DNA of 55,193 bases from Gnetum montanum (lineage: Eukaryota > Streptophyta > Gnetopsida > Gnetales > Gnetaceae), in assembly GCA_015680685.1 (NCBI GenBank), contig MNCI01029448.1, positions 240,307-295,499 of the forward strand, read 5' to 3'. This document shows positions 35,258 through 44,274 of this stretch, one piece after another. Under the pieces are notes generated by a model, which saw only the letters and a list, made by a program, of their open reading frames with translations, searched no databases and was not told the DNA's origin. Position 1 is the stretch's first letter; each line of letters begins with the position of its first letter. The translations under genes were made by a program, and so were the position numbers.

Positions 35258-35506
35258 CGTGTTCTTTGTCCCCTTCTTGGTTTAGAGGGTCACGAAGGTC
35301 CAATCTTCCCTTAAGGAAGCTATTGAACATTTCATCAACACCATCCCAGTCATCGATCAATTTTGTCTCCGTGGTATCTTCCACCAGCTCTTCCATCCCT
35401 TCCACTTGATCTTTGCCAGCCTCTTCCTCAATTATTAATTTGGTTGGAACTTCCTCCTCCTTGATAATGGTCTTTAGCTCCTGTCTCCTCACTTCCCGAG
35501 TCAAGT
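35258..35506 (-). pseudogene. Element B antisense gene, exon 5 (acidic)
   Basis: 249 nt between acceptor TGTCTTCAG (35507) and donor G/GTATAT (35257), phase 1 to phase 1, open throughout. Composition is dominated by Glu, Asp and Lys ('TIIKEEEVPTKLIIEEEAG', 'GMEELVEDTTETKLIDDWD'). It could act as a flexible acidic linker. The A copy keeps phase and composition but little sequence. Confidence 0.72.
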
Positions 35507-35596
35507 CTGAAGACATTAGTTTCATGTAAGCGGTTAAAATGAAAAAAATGGATAAGACAAAAATGACAATACAATAAGTGCACCAAGCTTACTTAC

Positions 35597-36608
35597 CTTG
35601 AATAGGCATTTTGAATCATATTTGCTTCACCCTTGGCTCTTTCACAGTTGAGGCCACCTCTTTAGGGTGTTCGCGCTTCAGGATCTTCGATTTAGCTTTC
35701 CCGATGGTCTCCTTGATGACTTGTTCAGCTCTCTTTGCAGTGTAGGGTACATTGTCTGGTTCCAACCCCAAACTATCACGTGTATGGATTGAAGTACCAG
35801 ATGACCCCTCTGTCGTGATGGACACAGATTCATCAATCTGCTCGGGTGCATCTTGGGCCTCAGCTATCTTGAACAAATGGTTAATCCACGGGCGAGATAA
35901 TTGAGTACAATCCCGTAGAACATATTTATTATCCACACAAACCACTAAAAACTCGGCCAAGCGATGTAGATAACCTGCAAAGAATGCAAATGTAAAATGG
36001 AACTGCGCCTCAATGGTTGAACACAATCGTACTATCTCCCTATGGAAACCCGACAACAAAAATTAGGCCCAATTATAACGCATCCCGATTTCTAAAATGG
36101 TTCGCATGATGCGCACAGCTTCCACCCCAAGGCTCTTCACTTGGGATAGGTATTTAGGAAACACCCGTGCCCTAAACAGGGGATACAATTCATTAACTTT
36201 CACCACCTTTGACGTCCCCTGCATAGGGAATCCCTTGGAGCCCTTGACAATGCCCAACCAATCTTCTAGCTCACGCACCACATGGAGCTCTTTCTACGCC
36301 CTGTCCAAAACCACATTCATGCCATCTACCGGTATACTGAAGAGGTCTGAAAAGAACTCAGATGATAGATGGGAAACTATCTTGACACCCTTAATACGGG
36401 TGCTGTAGTAGGTGACAGAGTTGTCGAACAAATCAAAAATTCCAATCATTTCAGTTATGGAGACATCAGGGCTCGGGGTTGTAAATAACTCCTTGAGGCC
36501 GACATCATCCAAACAACGGAAAAAAGATGGTGGGGAACTGGTATGCAACCATCGCTGTGCCTTGCTTTATCTCCCCAAACTTCATCGACAGGGTACTCTC
36601 AGTTCGCC
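35597..36608 (-). pseudogene. Element B antisense gene, exon 4 (largest, core domain)
   Basis: 1,012 nt from acceptor ACGACAG (36609) to donor CAAG/GTAAGT (35596). Conserved blocks against A: 'SMKFGEIKQGTAMV', 'SPDVSITEMIGIFDLFD', 'RIKGVKIVSHLSSEFFSDLF', 'GFPMQGTSK', 'EIVRLCSTIEAQFHF', 'RLAEFLVV', 'RDCTQLSRPWINHLF'. The arrangement 'xxGVxIxxxxxxxxxxLFxIP' recalls the putative plant transposon protein type domain, but only loosely. Decay: stops at 36294 (TAG), 36063 (TAA) and 35616 (TGA), all of C-to-T type, and one extra T in a six-T run (36520-36525) that shifts the frame. Removing that base makes the exon 1,011 nt and restores phase with exon 5. Confidence 0.8.
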
Positions 36609-36733
36609 CTGTCGTAACAGGGTCTCCATCGGGGGGGACATTAATTGTAAACACAATTTAAAACCATAGCACCAGTATGACCACCAACATCCAAACAAAC
36701 ACACTAAGGCATCTAGGAAATATCATCACTTAC

Positions 36734-37005
36734 CTTCCATCGTGAACTTCGAGGTGCTAGAACCCAAGTCAGCATCATGAGGGAAAAATGGTCCATTGTG
36801 TGACCAATCTCCATGCAGCCACCCACGAGCCATGCATTGTGCGAACACCCTAGAAAATCGTTTATGGAAATGAACAATGTCACCCTTGGTTTGAGCTAAT
36901 ACAACTTCGTGGAGGGTGGGACCCCCCATGAAGGTCTCTAAAGCAGTATGAACTAGTGCAAGCCCGTCATCATTTATGCATATCCCATCATTATCCACCT
37001 GGGGC
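36734..37005 (-). pseudogene. Element B antisense gene, exon 3
   Basis: 272 nt between acceptor TTTTGCAG (37006) and donor GAAG/GTAAGT (36733). It is entered in phase 2 and left in phase 1 and has no stop. It encodes 'VDNDGICINDDGLALVHT', 'HKRFSRVFAQCMARGWLHGD' and 'SSTSKFTMEG'. The A copy preserves 'GWLxxxWP/S'. It carries no identifiable domain. Confidence 0.78.
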
Positions 37006-37081
37006 CTGCAAAAGAACGGTCATCAGAACAGGAGCAAACACTGAACGACAAAAATAGAAACAACAAACTAAACGACTTTAC

Positions 37082-37531
37082 CTCTCTACCCTATACATTG
37101 TGCCCAGAGGGTTTTGAAATAATGTGTGCGCACGTGCAACTAGAAACAAGGTATTATTGAGATAGTGAGGTCCACGTGGCAATAAGTTCCACACATGCAA
37201 TAATGGATGAGTAGATCTGGGCCCTCTAGAGGGACCTTCCTCAATCACAAGAGGTCCCTCATCAATGTCCACCATGAAAACCATGATGCCATCCAAAGAG
37301 CTTGGCAACATTGCTTCGAGCATGCTCCGCGCCACTTGTTCGCTTAGGTGTGACCATATCACTACCTTGAATCTGTCTAGGATGAAAGCAAGGAATTCAT
37401 AGGCCACTTCCCTGAATCATACCCCATTGTTATCAATAGTTAGATTAGGGGCAGGTTCATCGGTATCAAGGGGTCCAAACCATGCCAGTACCCCAACCAG
37501 TTCAACCACTAGGAGGAAAGGCTCAAGATCC
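37082..37531 (-). pseudogene. Element B antisense gene, exon 2 (FCP1/NIF HAD-like, catalytically dead)
   Basis: 450 nt from acceptor TATTTGCAG (37532) to donor AGAG/GTAAAG (37081), phase 2 in and 2 out. Three blocks line up in order with plant FCP1/NLI-interacting-factor phosphatases. 'LLVVELVGVLAWF' sits where the family has the nucleophile motif LLVLDLNGxL. 'EFLAFILDRFKVVIWSH' matches the FLxFxxERFxVxVWSS helix-strand. 'NNTLFLVARAHTLFQNPLGT' matches NTLLxDDSPYKxxxNPxxT. The nucleophile Asp and the DDSP acidic pair are replaced, so no phosphatase activity is expected. One TGA (37417-37419) is CGA-type. The resemblance is by eye; a profile search would decide. Confidence 0.6.
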
Positions 37532-37629
37532 CTGCAAATAACCAGAATGCCATGATAAATTAGCTATACACCAAAATGAAATAGAGAAACAAAATTCCAC
37601 GTTGAAGGCTAATACTGCGAAAAAAAATT

Positions 37630-38270
37630 AAAAACTATTTACACTCGGTGTCTACGCTGTCAAAAAACTACTTACAGTCGGCATATACACTTCGAAAATC
37701 ATTTACGCCCAACGTACAGATCCTGTACATTGCGAAAACTATTTACGCTCGCCGTATAGATCCTATATGCTGCAAAAATTATTTACGCCCAGCGTATAGA
37801 TCCTGTATTCTACAAAAACTGTTTACGCTCATCGTGCAGACTTTGCACGCTGCCAAAATCGTTTACACCCAACGTGCAGACCCTGTACACTATGAAGCCC
37901 ATCTACGCTCAGTGTACAAATCTTGTACGCTGTGAGAACTATCTACGCTTAGCGTGTAGACTCTACATGCTGCCAAAATCATTTACGCCCAGCATGCAGA
38001 CCCTGTACGCTGCGAAGCCCATCTACGCTCAACGTACAGATCCTATACGCTGTGAGAAAAATCTACACCCAGCGTGCAGACCCTGTATGTTGTGAAGCCC
38101 GTCTACGCTCAGCGTACAGATCCTGTACGCTGTGAGAACTATCTACGCTTAGCGTACAGACCCTTTACATTGCAAATCTATGCTTAGCGTATAGACCCTT
38201 TACGCTACCAAAACTGTCTACGCTCAGCGTACAAACCCTGTACGCTACGAAGACTGTCTACGGTAGATAA
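37630..38270. repeat. Hairpin-forming tandem array in intron 1 of the antisense gene (element B)
   Basis: About 15-16 units of 40-42 bp, consensus 'CTACGCTCAGCGTACAGAyCCTGTACGCTGyGAAAACT'. Within each unit AGCGTACAG and CTGTACGCT are exact inverted repeats around a 3-nt centre. It therefore encodes a series of identical hairpins on either strand. It lies wholly in intron 1; the + strand open frames over it are by-products of the repeat. Confidence 0.85.
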
Positions 38271-38315
38271 CAAGTACAAATAAAAACAATTAACAGAGGT
38301 AAGATTAGAGCCTAC

Positions 38316-38446
38316 CTGTGTGCCGATCTAGGCCACGATGGAATCCTTAGCCTAGGAAAACACTGCAACTTGGCCTCACTTTCCTCCGCGAAAGTCAAGT
38401 TGGGGCCCTTCCTCCCCTGGCCTTCTACCTCCTTACCCTTGCCCAT
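38316..38446 (-). pseudogene. Element B antisense gene, exon 1 (start)
   Basis: ATG at 38446-38444; 131 nt to donor ACAG/GTAGGC (38315). It encodes 'MGKGKEVEGQGRKG', then 'AEESEAKLQCFPRLRIPSW'. A has 'IEESEELLQCLPKARIPTW' at the same distance from a methionine, which supports the start and frame. It is basic at the N-terminus with no signal peptide. It joins exon 2 in phase 2. Confidence 0.78.
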
Positions 38447-38454
38447 TCTGGCGT

Positions 38455-38690
38455 CCTATATGCTAATCGCTCACGCTTATGCTAGGGTTTCAGCTTCTAC
38501 GATCACGCTGGAGTTTAAGCCTCTACGCTCATGCTTACGTTGGGGTTTGAGCTTTGACGCTTACACTGGGGTATGAGCTTCTACGCTTACGTTGGGGTTT
38601 GAGCCTCTATGCTCATGCTGGGGTTTGGTGCTTTACACTTACGTTGCGACTTAGGTTTATGCTCACGCTTCGGTTTGATTCAAGTTCATG
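38455..38690. repeat. Tandem array upstream of antisense exon 1
   Basis: About seven units of 30-35 bp of the type 'CTTCTACGCTyACGyTGGGGTTTGAGC'. On the minus strand it falls between the putative TATA and the start codon, that is in the presumed 5' leader of the antisense transcript. Confidence 0.75.
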
Positions 38691-38709
38691 CTGACAACTG
38701 ATAGCCTTA

Positions 38710-38723
38710 CACTATATATAGTG
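38710..38723 (-). promoter_or_regulatory. Candidate promoter of the antisense gene
   Basis: CACTATATATAGTG is a perfect 14-bp palindrome containing TATATATA, about 265 bp upstream of the antisense ATG. It is flanked by GC-richer sequence (CCGCAGCCACCGTCGTCGCC), unlike the AT-rich surroundings. No equivalent strong box is obvious in A. Confidence 0.4.
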
Positions 38724-38975
38724 CCGAGTTGACCCCGCAGCCACCGTCGTCGCCTTTGATTTTTTTAAAATATTTTTAATATTTTATTAATTTTAATTAA
38801 AAATTATTTAAATTACAAAGCACGAGGAATATGTAAAACAAAATGACAAGATAATGAACACTGCCACATATCGTATTCCTTGGTAAACCAACTTCGGATG
38901 CCCACACTGAACATTTTGGCGCAAAATCTCTGGTACAAATTATACGGCAACTAGGCATCGTCAAATCATAGTAAA

Positions 38976-39185
38976 CAGCCCGGTAAGGCCTTAAACTACC
39001 ACATACAGCCCGGTAAGGCCTTAAACTACCACATATGGCCCTGTAAGGCCTTAAATTGCCACATACGGCCCAGTAAGGCCTTAAACTGCCGCATACGGCC
39101 CGGTAAGACCTTAAACTACCACATACGGCTTGGTAAGGCCTTAAACTACCGCATACGCCCTGGTAAGGCCTTAAACTGCCATGCG
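38976..39185. repeat. Pre-pol tandem array, 30 bp x 7 (element B)
   Basis: Seven clean 30-bp units 'CrGCCCGGTAAGGCCTTAAACTACCACATA'. Each contains GGTAAG, which looks like a 5' splice donor on +. Because the unit length is divisible by three, frames through it stay open (a 183-codon minus frame arises here), but no other evidence supports a protein. Located about 100 bp before the pol acceptor. Confidence 0.9.
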
Positions 39186-39279
39186 TCCCAGTATAACGAT
39201 AAACCACCACTATACATGTACACATGATTAACATTGCCAAGGAATGCATAACAACATCTACTAGCTCACTCTGCCCTTT

Positions 39280-39292
39280 GTTTATTGGTAGG
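39280..39292 (+). promoter_or_regulatory. Candidate 3' splice site before pol (element B)
   Basis: 'CCCTTTGTTTATTGGTAG/GAGCAAGC' at 39290-39291, followed 11 nt later by the pol ATG (39303). Element A has 'CCATTTTAATTGGTAG/GAGCAAGC' at 52822-52823. The motif is more conserved than its surroundings. Ogre-type relatives are known to splice between PR and RT, so a sense-strand intron spanning the antisense gene is plausible. Confidence 0.5.
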
Positions 39293-39302
39293 AGCAAGCT
39301 TG

Positions 39303-40670
39303 ATGGATTATCAGCATTTATCCACACCATTGACCATCGATGGACCATATGGAAAGATCACAAGAGAAATCGACATAAATTCCATCAACTTAGGTCTATC
39401 AATGGACGACACAGTCATAGCCTCAACACAACAAACGCTAGATAGCTACAAAGGTATGACAAAATCCCTCGACATAGAAGCTGATAGCATCACTGAAGAC
39501 TCGTTGACTGAAACCCCCATCACTATGCCTGATGGTAAAATCAAGATATTAAAATGGAGTACACTATTGCAACCTCAACTGGCCAAAGACATAGAAGATG
39601 TGCTTCAAGACAATATAAAAGCATTCACTTGATCTTACACGGACATGCCCGGGTTAGATCCTTGAATCGTCCAGCACAATATTATACTCGATCCAAAGTT
39701 AAGGCTAGTGAAACAAAAAGCACGAAAAGTTAAGCCTGAGGTAGAGTTAGCAGTTCGCAATGAGATCACCAAACTCTATCAGGGAGGTTTCATTCAGGCT
39801 ATTGATTACGCTGATTGGGTATCCAACATGGTCATTGTCCCGAAAAAGAATGGAAGCATTCGCCTATGCATTAACTTCTGGGATCTCAACGTTGCAACCA
39901 TAAAAGATGATTTCCCCCTACCCAGCATCGATCAACTTGTTGACTCAACTACTAGGCACGCCCTGTTATCTTTTATGGATGGCTTCTCAGGATATAACCA
40001 GATACACATTAACCTAGAGCATCAGCTTCGGACTACCTTTATGACACCATGGGGCACCTTTTGTTACACGATGATGCCATTCAGTCTCAAGAATGCTGGG
40101 GCCACATATCAAAGGGCAATGACATTCATTTTTAGCGACTATATGTTACATTTGCTCAATGATTATGTAGATGACATCACAATTAAATCGAAAACACCAG
40201 AGTGACACATCCAAGGTTTAGATTTGATCCTAAAACGTTGCTTAGAATATGAACTTAGGCTCAATCCAAAGAAATGTGTTTTCGGAGTAAAAATAAGCAA
40301 GATGTTAGGCTTCATAGTGTCAGAAAAAGGAATACGAGTGGACCCAGATAAAGTTAAAGCTGTTATCAATTTAAAACCACCAAGCACTAGTACCGAACTT
40401 CGGGGTCTACAAGGTAGATTACAGTTCATCAGGCACTTCATAGAAAAATTGACAGACAAGTTGAAGCCCATGAATCATTTACTACAAAAGAATGCCCATT
40501 TTGAATGGACTCCACAATGCCAAGAAGCTTTTGACCACATTAAGACAACACTAGCTCAGTTACCAATAGTGTACCCTCCACAGAACAATAAACCTTTCTA
40601 CATCTATCTCACCACGTCGGATTCGTCCATCGCTTCCATGCTCTGCCAAAAATGAGACGATGGGACCGAA
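39303..40670 (+). pseudogene. Element B pol: N-terminal segment and reverse transcriptase
   Basis: Reverse transcriptase of a gypsy element, copying genomic RNA to DNA in the particle. The N-terminal segment (39303-39670) ends in 'SYTDMPGLDP', a block often seen just before gypsy RT. The RT core runs 39700-40480: 'GGFIQAIDYADWVSNMVIV', 'PLPSIDQLVDS', 'SFMDGFSGYNQIHI', 'TPWGTFCYTMMPFSLKNAGA' and the catalytic 'LNDYVDDITI' (about 40156-40185). The thumb/connection continues with 'LGFIVSEKGIRVDPDKV' and 'GLQGRLQFIRHFI'. Catalytic residues are intact. Stops are at 39632 (TGA), 40203 (TGA) and 40653 (TGA). All are in one frame. Confidence 0.9.
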
Positions 40671-40970
40671 GTCCCTGTTTATTATTTGAGCCATGCATTA
40701 GTGGCCCATGAAAAGAAGTACAACGAGGTGGAGAGGTCATGTTTAGCCCTTCTATTTTCCCTAATGAAATGGTGACATTACCTCTTCCATAACCAAGCCA
40801 ACATAATCTGCAAAGATAATGTGCTCAGGGCCATCATCGGTAATATTTATGAATCAAGTGGAATAGCGCGTTGGATAGCCATGATAGCTGAGTTTAACCT
40901 ACACTACATAGCGCAGTCATCAGTTAAGGGTCAAGCCATAGCAAATCAAATGACTGCATCACCAACACAG
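40580..40970 (+). pseudogene. Element B RNase H domain
   Basis: Removes the RNA strand during reverse transcription. Visible: 'KPFYIYLTTSDSSIASMLCQ' start, 'VPVYYLSHALVAHEKKYNEVE' (catalytic Glu), 'ANIICKDNVLRAII' (Asp), then 'AEFNLHYIAQSSVKGQAIAN'. It has a TGA at 40653 and an internal TGA where the family has a Trp/Arg next to 'LMKW'. Confidence 0.85.
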
Positions 40971-41039
40971 GATCAAGCAACGATAGAGCCAGAGTTCCCT
41001 GATGAAAATGTGAGCGCGATAAGCATAGTTCCCAATGAG

Positions 41040-41405
41040 TATGAAGCTATTTTGAACTTTGATGGAGCATCCACCTCTCGAGGGGGGAGTGCTACCACCA
41101 TCATCACCTATCCCTCTAGGGAGATCTGACCCTTTGCTTACTGCTTTCACTTTCATTGTACCAACAACATAGCAGAATATGAAGGTCTCCTTAGGGGCCT
41201 TAAGGCAGCATTAGCTTCCAACATCACATGACTTGTAGTCAAGGGGGACTCACAACTAGTTTTAAACCAAGTTACAAACATTTATACATGCAAAGCGCAA
41301 CATTTACAACCATACTGTGACTTAGCTAAACACTTGTTGAAGCAATTCAAAAACATGGATGTACAACATATCTCTAGAAACGATAACACCATTGCATATG
41401 CACTT
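41040..41405 (+). pseudogene. Element B archaeal-type RNase H (aRH)
   Basis: Second RNase H between RNase H and integrase, the hallmark of the Tat group. Motifs: 'ILNFDGASTSRGG' (first Asp), 'CTNNIAEYEGLLRGLKAAL' (Glu), 'VVKGDSQLVLNQV' (second Asp), 'ISRNDNTIAYAL' (last Asp region). Stops lie near 41127 and 41229. A one-base deletion near 41407 moves the frame into that of integrase. Confidence 0.85.
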
Positions 41406-41407
41406 CC

Positions 41408-42775
41408 ACGCTAGCTCTAAACATATCGCTTGACATGTTCCATATGTTGCCAAGCTCTATAATCAGTTGTGCTAAACCCATAACTGATACTCTTGATGAA
41501 TTATCAATTGCATCCGTTAGTACAAAACATGCGATAGAATGGTATGACAACATAAAAGTGTACCTTCTACGTGGTGAAACACCGCAACATTTAATGAATG
41601 CACAAAAGGATGTGGTACGAAAACGTTCTCGACAATATGCACTAGTAGGAGACACATTGTGTCATCAATCCTACGAAGGCATATTACTAATGTGCGTTAG
41701 TAGCGCTGATGCCCAAAACATCGTTGAGCAAGTACATGATGGACTATGCGGAGGACACATAGCACCTAAAGAAATGGCGATGAAAATAAGAAGTTTAGGC
41801 TATTATTGGCAACACATGGAGTATGACTGTCTCTCCAAGGCTAAAACGTGCAGTGTCTGTCAAAAACATAGTAATCTAGTACATGTTCCACAGAATGAGT
41901 TACATACAGCGCAAATCACCTGGTCCTTTCAAAAGTGGGGGTTGGACCTTATCGGACCAATAACACCCTCATCTTCTGCAAGGCATAGCTTCATCATAAC
42001 CGCTACAGAGTATTTCAAAAAGTGGGTAGAAGCTGTTCCCCTTAGAAAAACCACATCCAAACACATATGCATCTTCATCCTTGAAAACATTGTGACCCGT
42101 TTTGGCATCCCCATGACCATCATCACTAATAATGGTGCCGAAACCAGAACTTTCTATAAAAGCCTAGGGATCAAACACTAATTTTCATCCCCTTATTACC
42201 CTTAGAGCAATGGGTAAGCTGAAGCCACAAATAAAACCATCATTACAGTACTTAAAAAGATGCTTATCCAAAGCGAGAAAAGATGGCCTGAATAGTTAGT
42301 ATACGCGCTGTGGGCTTATCGTACTATGCATCGGACTTCCACAGGTAAAATGCCATATAGCCTTGTTTATGGTTCAGAAGCTATTTTACCCTTGGAATTA
42401 CAGGTACCATCCTTAAGGATCACACATTCCAGACTCCTCGACGAAGGGCAAAATAATGACCTACGCATCATTGACTTGGACTCGGTGGAGGAGGAATGTA
42501 TACATGGCTTCGATCAGATTTAATGGTATCAAAAACAACAACGACAATGCCATTGGCACGATGTTCATAAGCACCGTATCAAGGAAGGTGACCTTGTACT
42601 CAAAGTCATTCGAGAACACCCAAATAAATTCTCAGCCAACTGGGAAGGGCCCTACTTAGTCACCAAAGCATATGACAACGGAGCATTCAAATTAGCTGAC
42701 ATGGAAGGAAATGACCTTGCAAATCTAACCAATCACTTGTTCTTGAAACCGTTTCACGTTTTAGCATGGAATTAG
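41408..42775 (+). pseudogene. Element B integrase
   Basis: DDE recombinase joining element cDNA to the chromosome. The HHCC zinc-binding region is at about 41735-41880 (HDGLCGGH, then CSVCQKH). The catalytic core starts 'KWGLDLIGPITPS' (Asp). The second catalytic Asp is altered: 'ITNNGAE' (about 42126) where A has 'VTDNGPQF'. The Glu region 'AEATNKTI' is kept. The C-terminal 'FSANWEGPYLVTKAYDNGAFKL' is the GPY/F module, and the frame ends TAG at 42773 with no chromodomain. Stops occur near 42180, 42204 and 42521. Confidence 0.88.
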
Positions 42776-42779
42776 GTAC

Positions 42780-43235
42780 GTGTTCATCCTGGCATCACAA
42801 TAGTAAATTGATACCATAGCTCCTCCTAGCATCATGACAGTAAACTGATACCATAGCTCGTCTTGGCATCATGACGGTAAACTGATACCACAGCTCGTCC
42901 TAGCATCACGATGGTAAACTAATACCACAGCTCGTCCTGGCATCATCACGGTAAACTTATACCACAGCTCGTCTTGGAATCATGACGGTAAACTGATACC
43001 ACAGAGTGTCTGCAATGACAATAAACTAGCACTCGTCCAGTACGATAGTAAACTGTCATAGTCACATTCGCCAGAGTCCACTAAGACTATAAACTGGTTT
43101 GCCTCTTCATGGTCTTCCAAGACTAGAAACTAGCAATGTATCTTCCGCCATGACGCTAAACAGGAAATGTCCAACAAGTCATGACATAAAACTAACCCAT
43201 GATAGTCAGCTACAACTATAAACTAGCAATTTCAT
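42780..43235 (+). repeat. Post-pol tandem array (element B)
   Basis: Begins at the integrase stop. Units of about 40 bp read 'CTCGTCyTGGCATCAyGACGGTAAACTGATACCACAG', at least six, then looser 'ACkATAAACTrGCA' units. The GTAAACT core echoes the AAACTA of the other boundary arrays. Confidence 0.8.
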
Positions 43236-44260
43236 CTCTGGTTCCTCAATCTGTAGCTACATCCCAACTCCATCAGAGCCGCTTCATCGCTCGCCATTAG
43301 CCGATCCTAACAACATTGCTGCTATTCATATACAGTGCCAGAAATCTCATCTGGTGCCTTTGTTTCATTAGTAGTTGTTTAAGTCTAAGCTTGCTTACTC
43401 ACTCATGGTTTTCTTATCTTCTTGGAGTTGTGTTTGCAGGATGACACTCAGAGGTGTTCGTACAAGAATGCACTTCATCATAAGCAGCAAGGTGAGACGT
43501 TGTTCACAACACACGTGAAAAGACTTGTTAAGCCATTCACTAGTACATCTCCCGTTACATGTCCCACCTATCCCTCAACATCTCCTACTTGGCTACATCC
43601 CGGACACATCCAGTACAGCCCAAAACATTAAACATACTATTGCATACTGCGCCACTCTTAAGCAGTTGCAACCCACAACATGGCATTTGAGCATGTGCAT
43701 AAGATGGACAACAAAAAGAAAATGTTCCCATAAACCCTTGACGGGATGGAAGTTGCCTTGAAACCAAACGCTTATGTCTAAAACAATCAAGTAACATCCC
43801 ATTGCATGGCTTTGGCTCTCTGCCAACAGGTTCCCTCTAAACACTAAACAAGGGCCTTGTTCCTCCAAAGAACGTAACACATCATCACGTGCCTTTGGTT
43901 ATGCCAACAAGTTCTCTTAAACACCAAGCAAGAGTCTTGTACCACCAAAGGATGTACACATCATGTTTTAATCCCAAATTCGCTAAAATGGCTAGACAAT
44001 AGTTATTTACGAAGATAAGCATGACCCGCACACATACCCGGACATCCTCTTCACCAGGCACAAGCCCTTGATTGGTTACCAATCCCTATAGTTCTCATTT
44101 CCCTATCAAATACAAATTTTATTTCCCCAATCCTATGTACTATCGAACATGGTACGATGACGTCTAGCCAGGTGGCACAGGATAATGTCTCTATCAAGTT
44201 GCTTGTGGTGTTTTGCACTTTTTTGCCAATGCTTCTCGAGTCGATTCTTCCAAGCATCAA
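43236..44260 (+). other. Non-coding 3' region of element B
   Basis: Between the post-pol array and the polypurine tract. Open frames of 65-95 codons exist on both strands but show no domain. Imperfect duplication: 'ACAAGkGCCTTGTwCCwCCAAAG' type blocks at about 43850 and 43928. Confidence 0.5.
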
Positions 44261-44274
44261 CAAAGAGGGGCCAA
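44261..44274 (+). promoter_or_regulatory. Polypurine tract of element B
   Basis: CAAAGAGGGGCCAA immediately before the 3' LTR (TGAAAC at 44275). Element C has the matching 'CAACAAAGACGGGCCAT' on the minus strand at 46775 onward. Confidence 0.75.

Noticed and set aside
37648-38095. Plus-strand frames over the intron 1 array
   Set aside because: They consist only of translated tandem units and lie in a well-supported intron on the other strand.
38797-39348. 183-codon minus-strand frame with a 10-residue repeat (SLRPYRAVCG-like)
   Set aside because: It is produced by the 30-bp pre-pol array, whose unit length keeps frames open. The frame has no counterpart in element A and lies outside the antisense gene exons.
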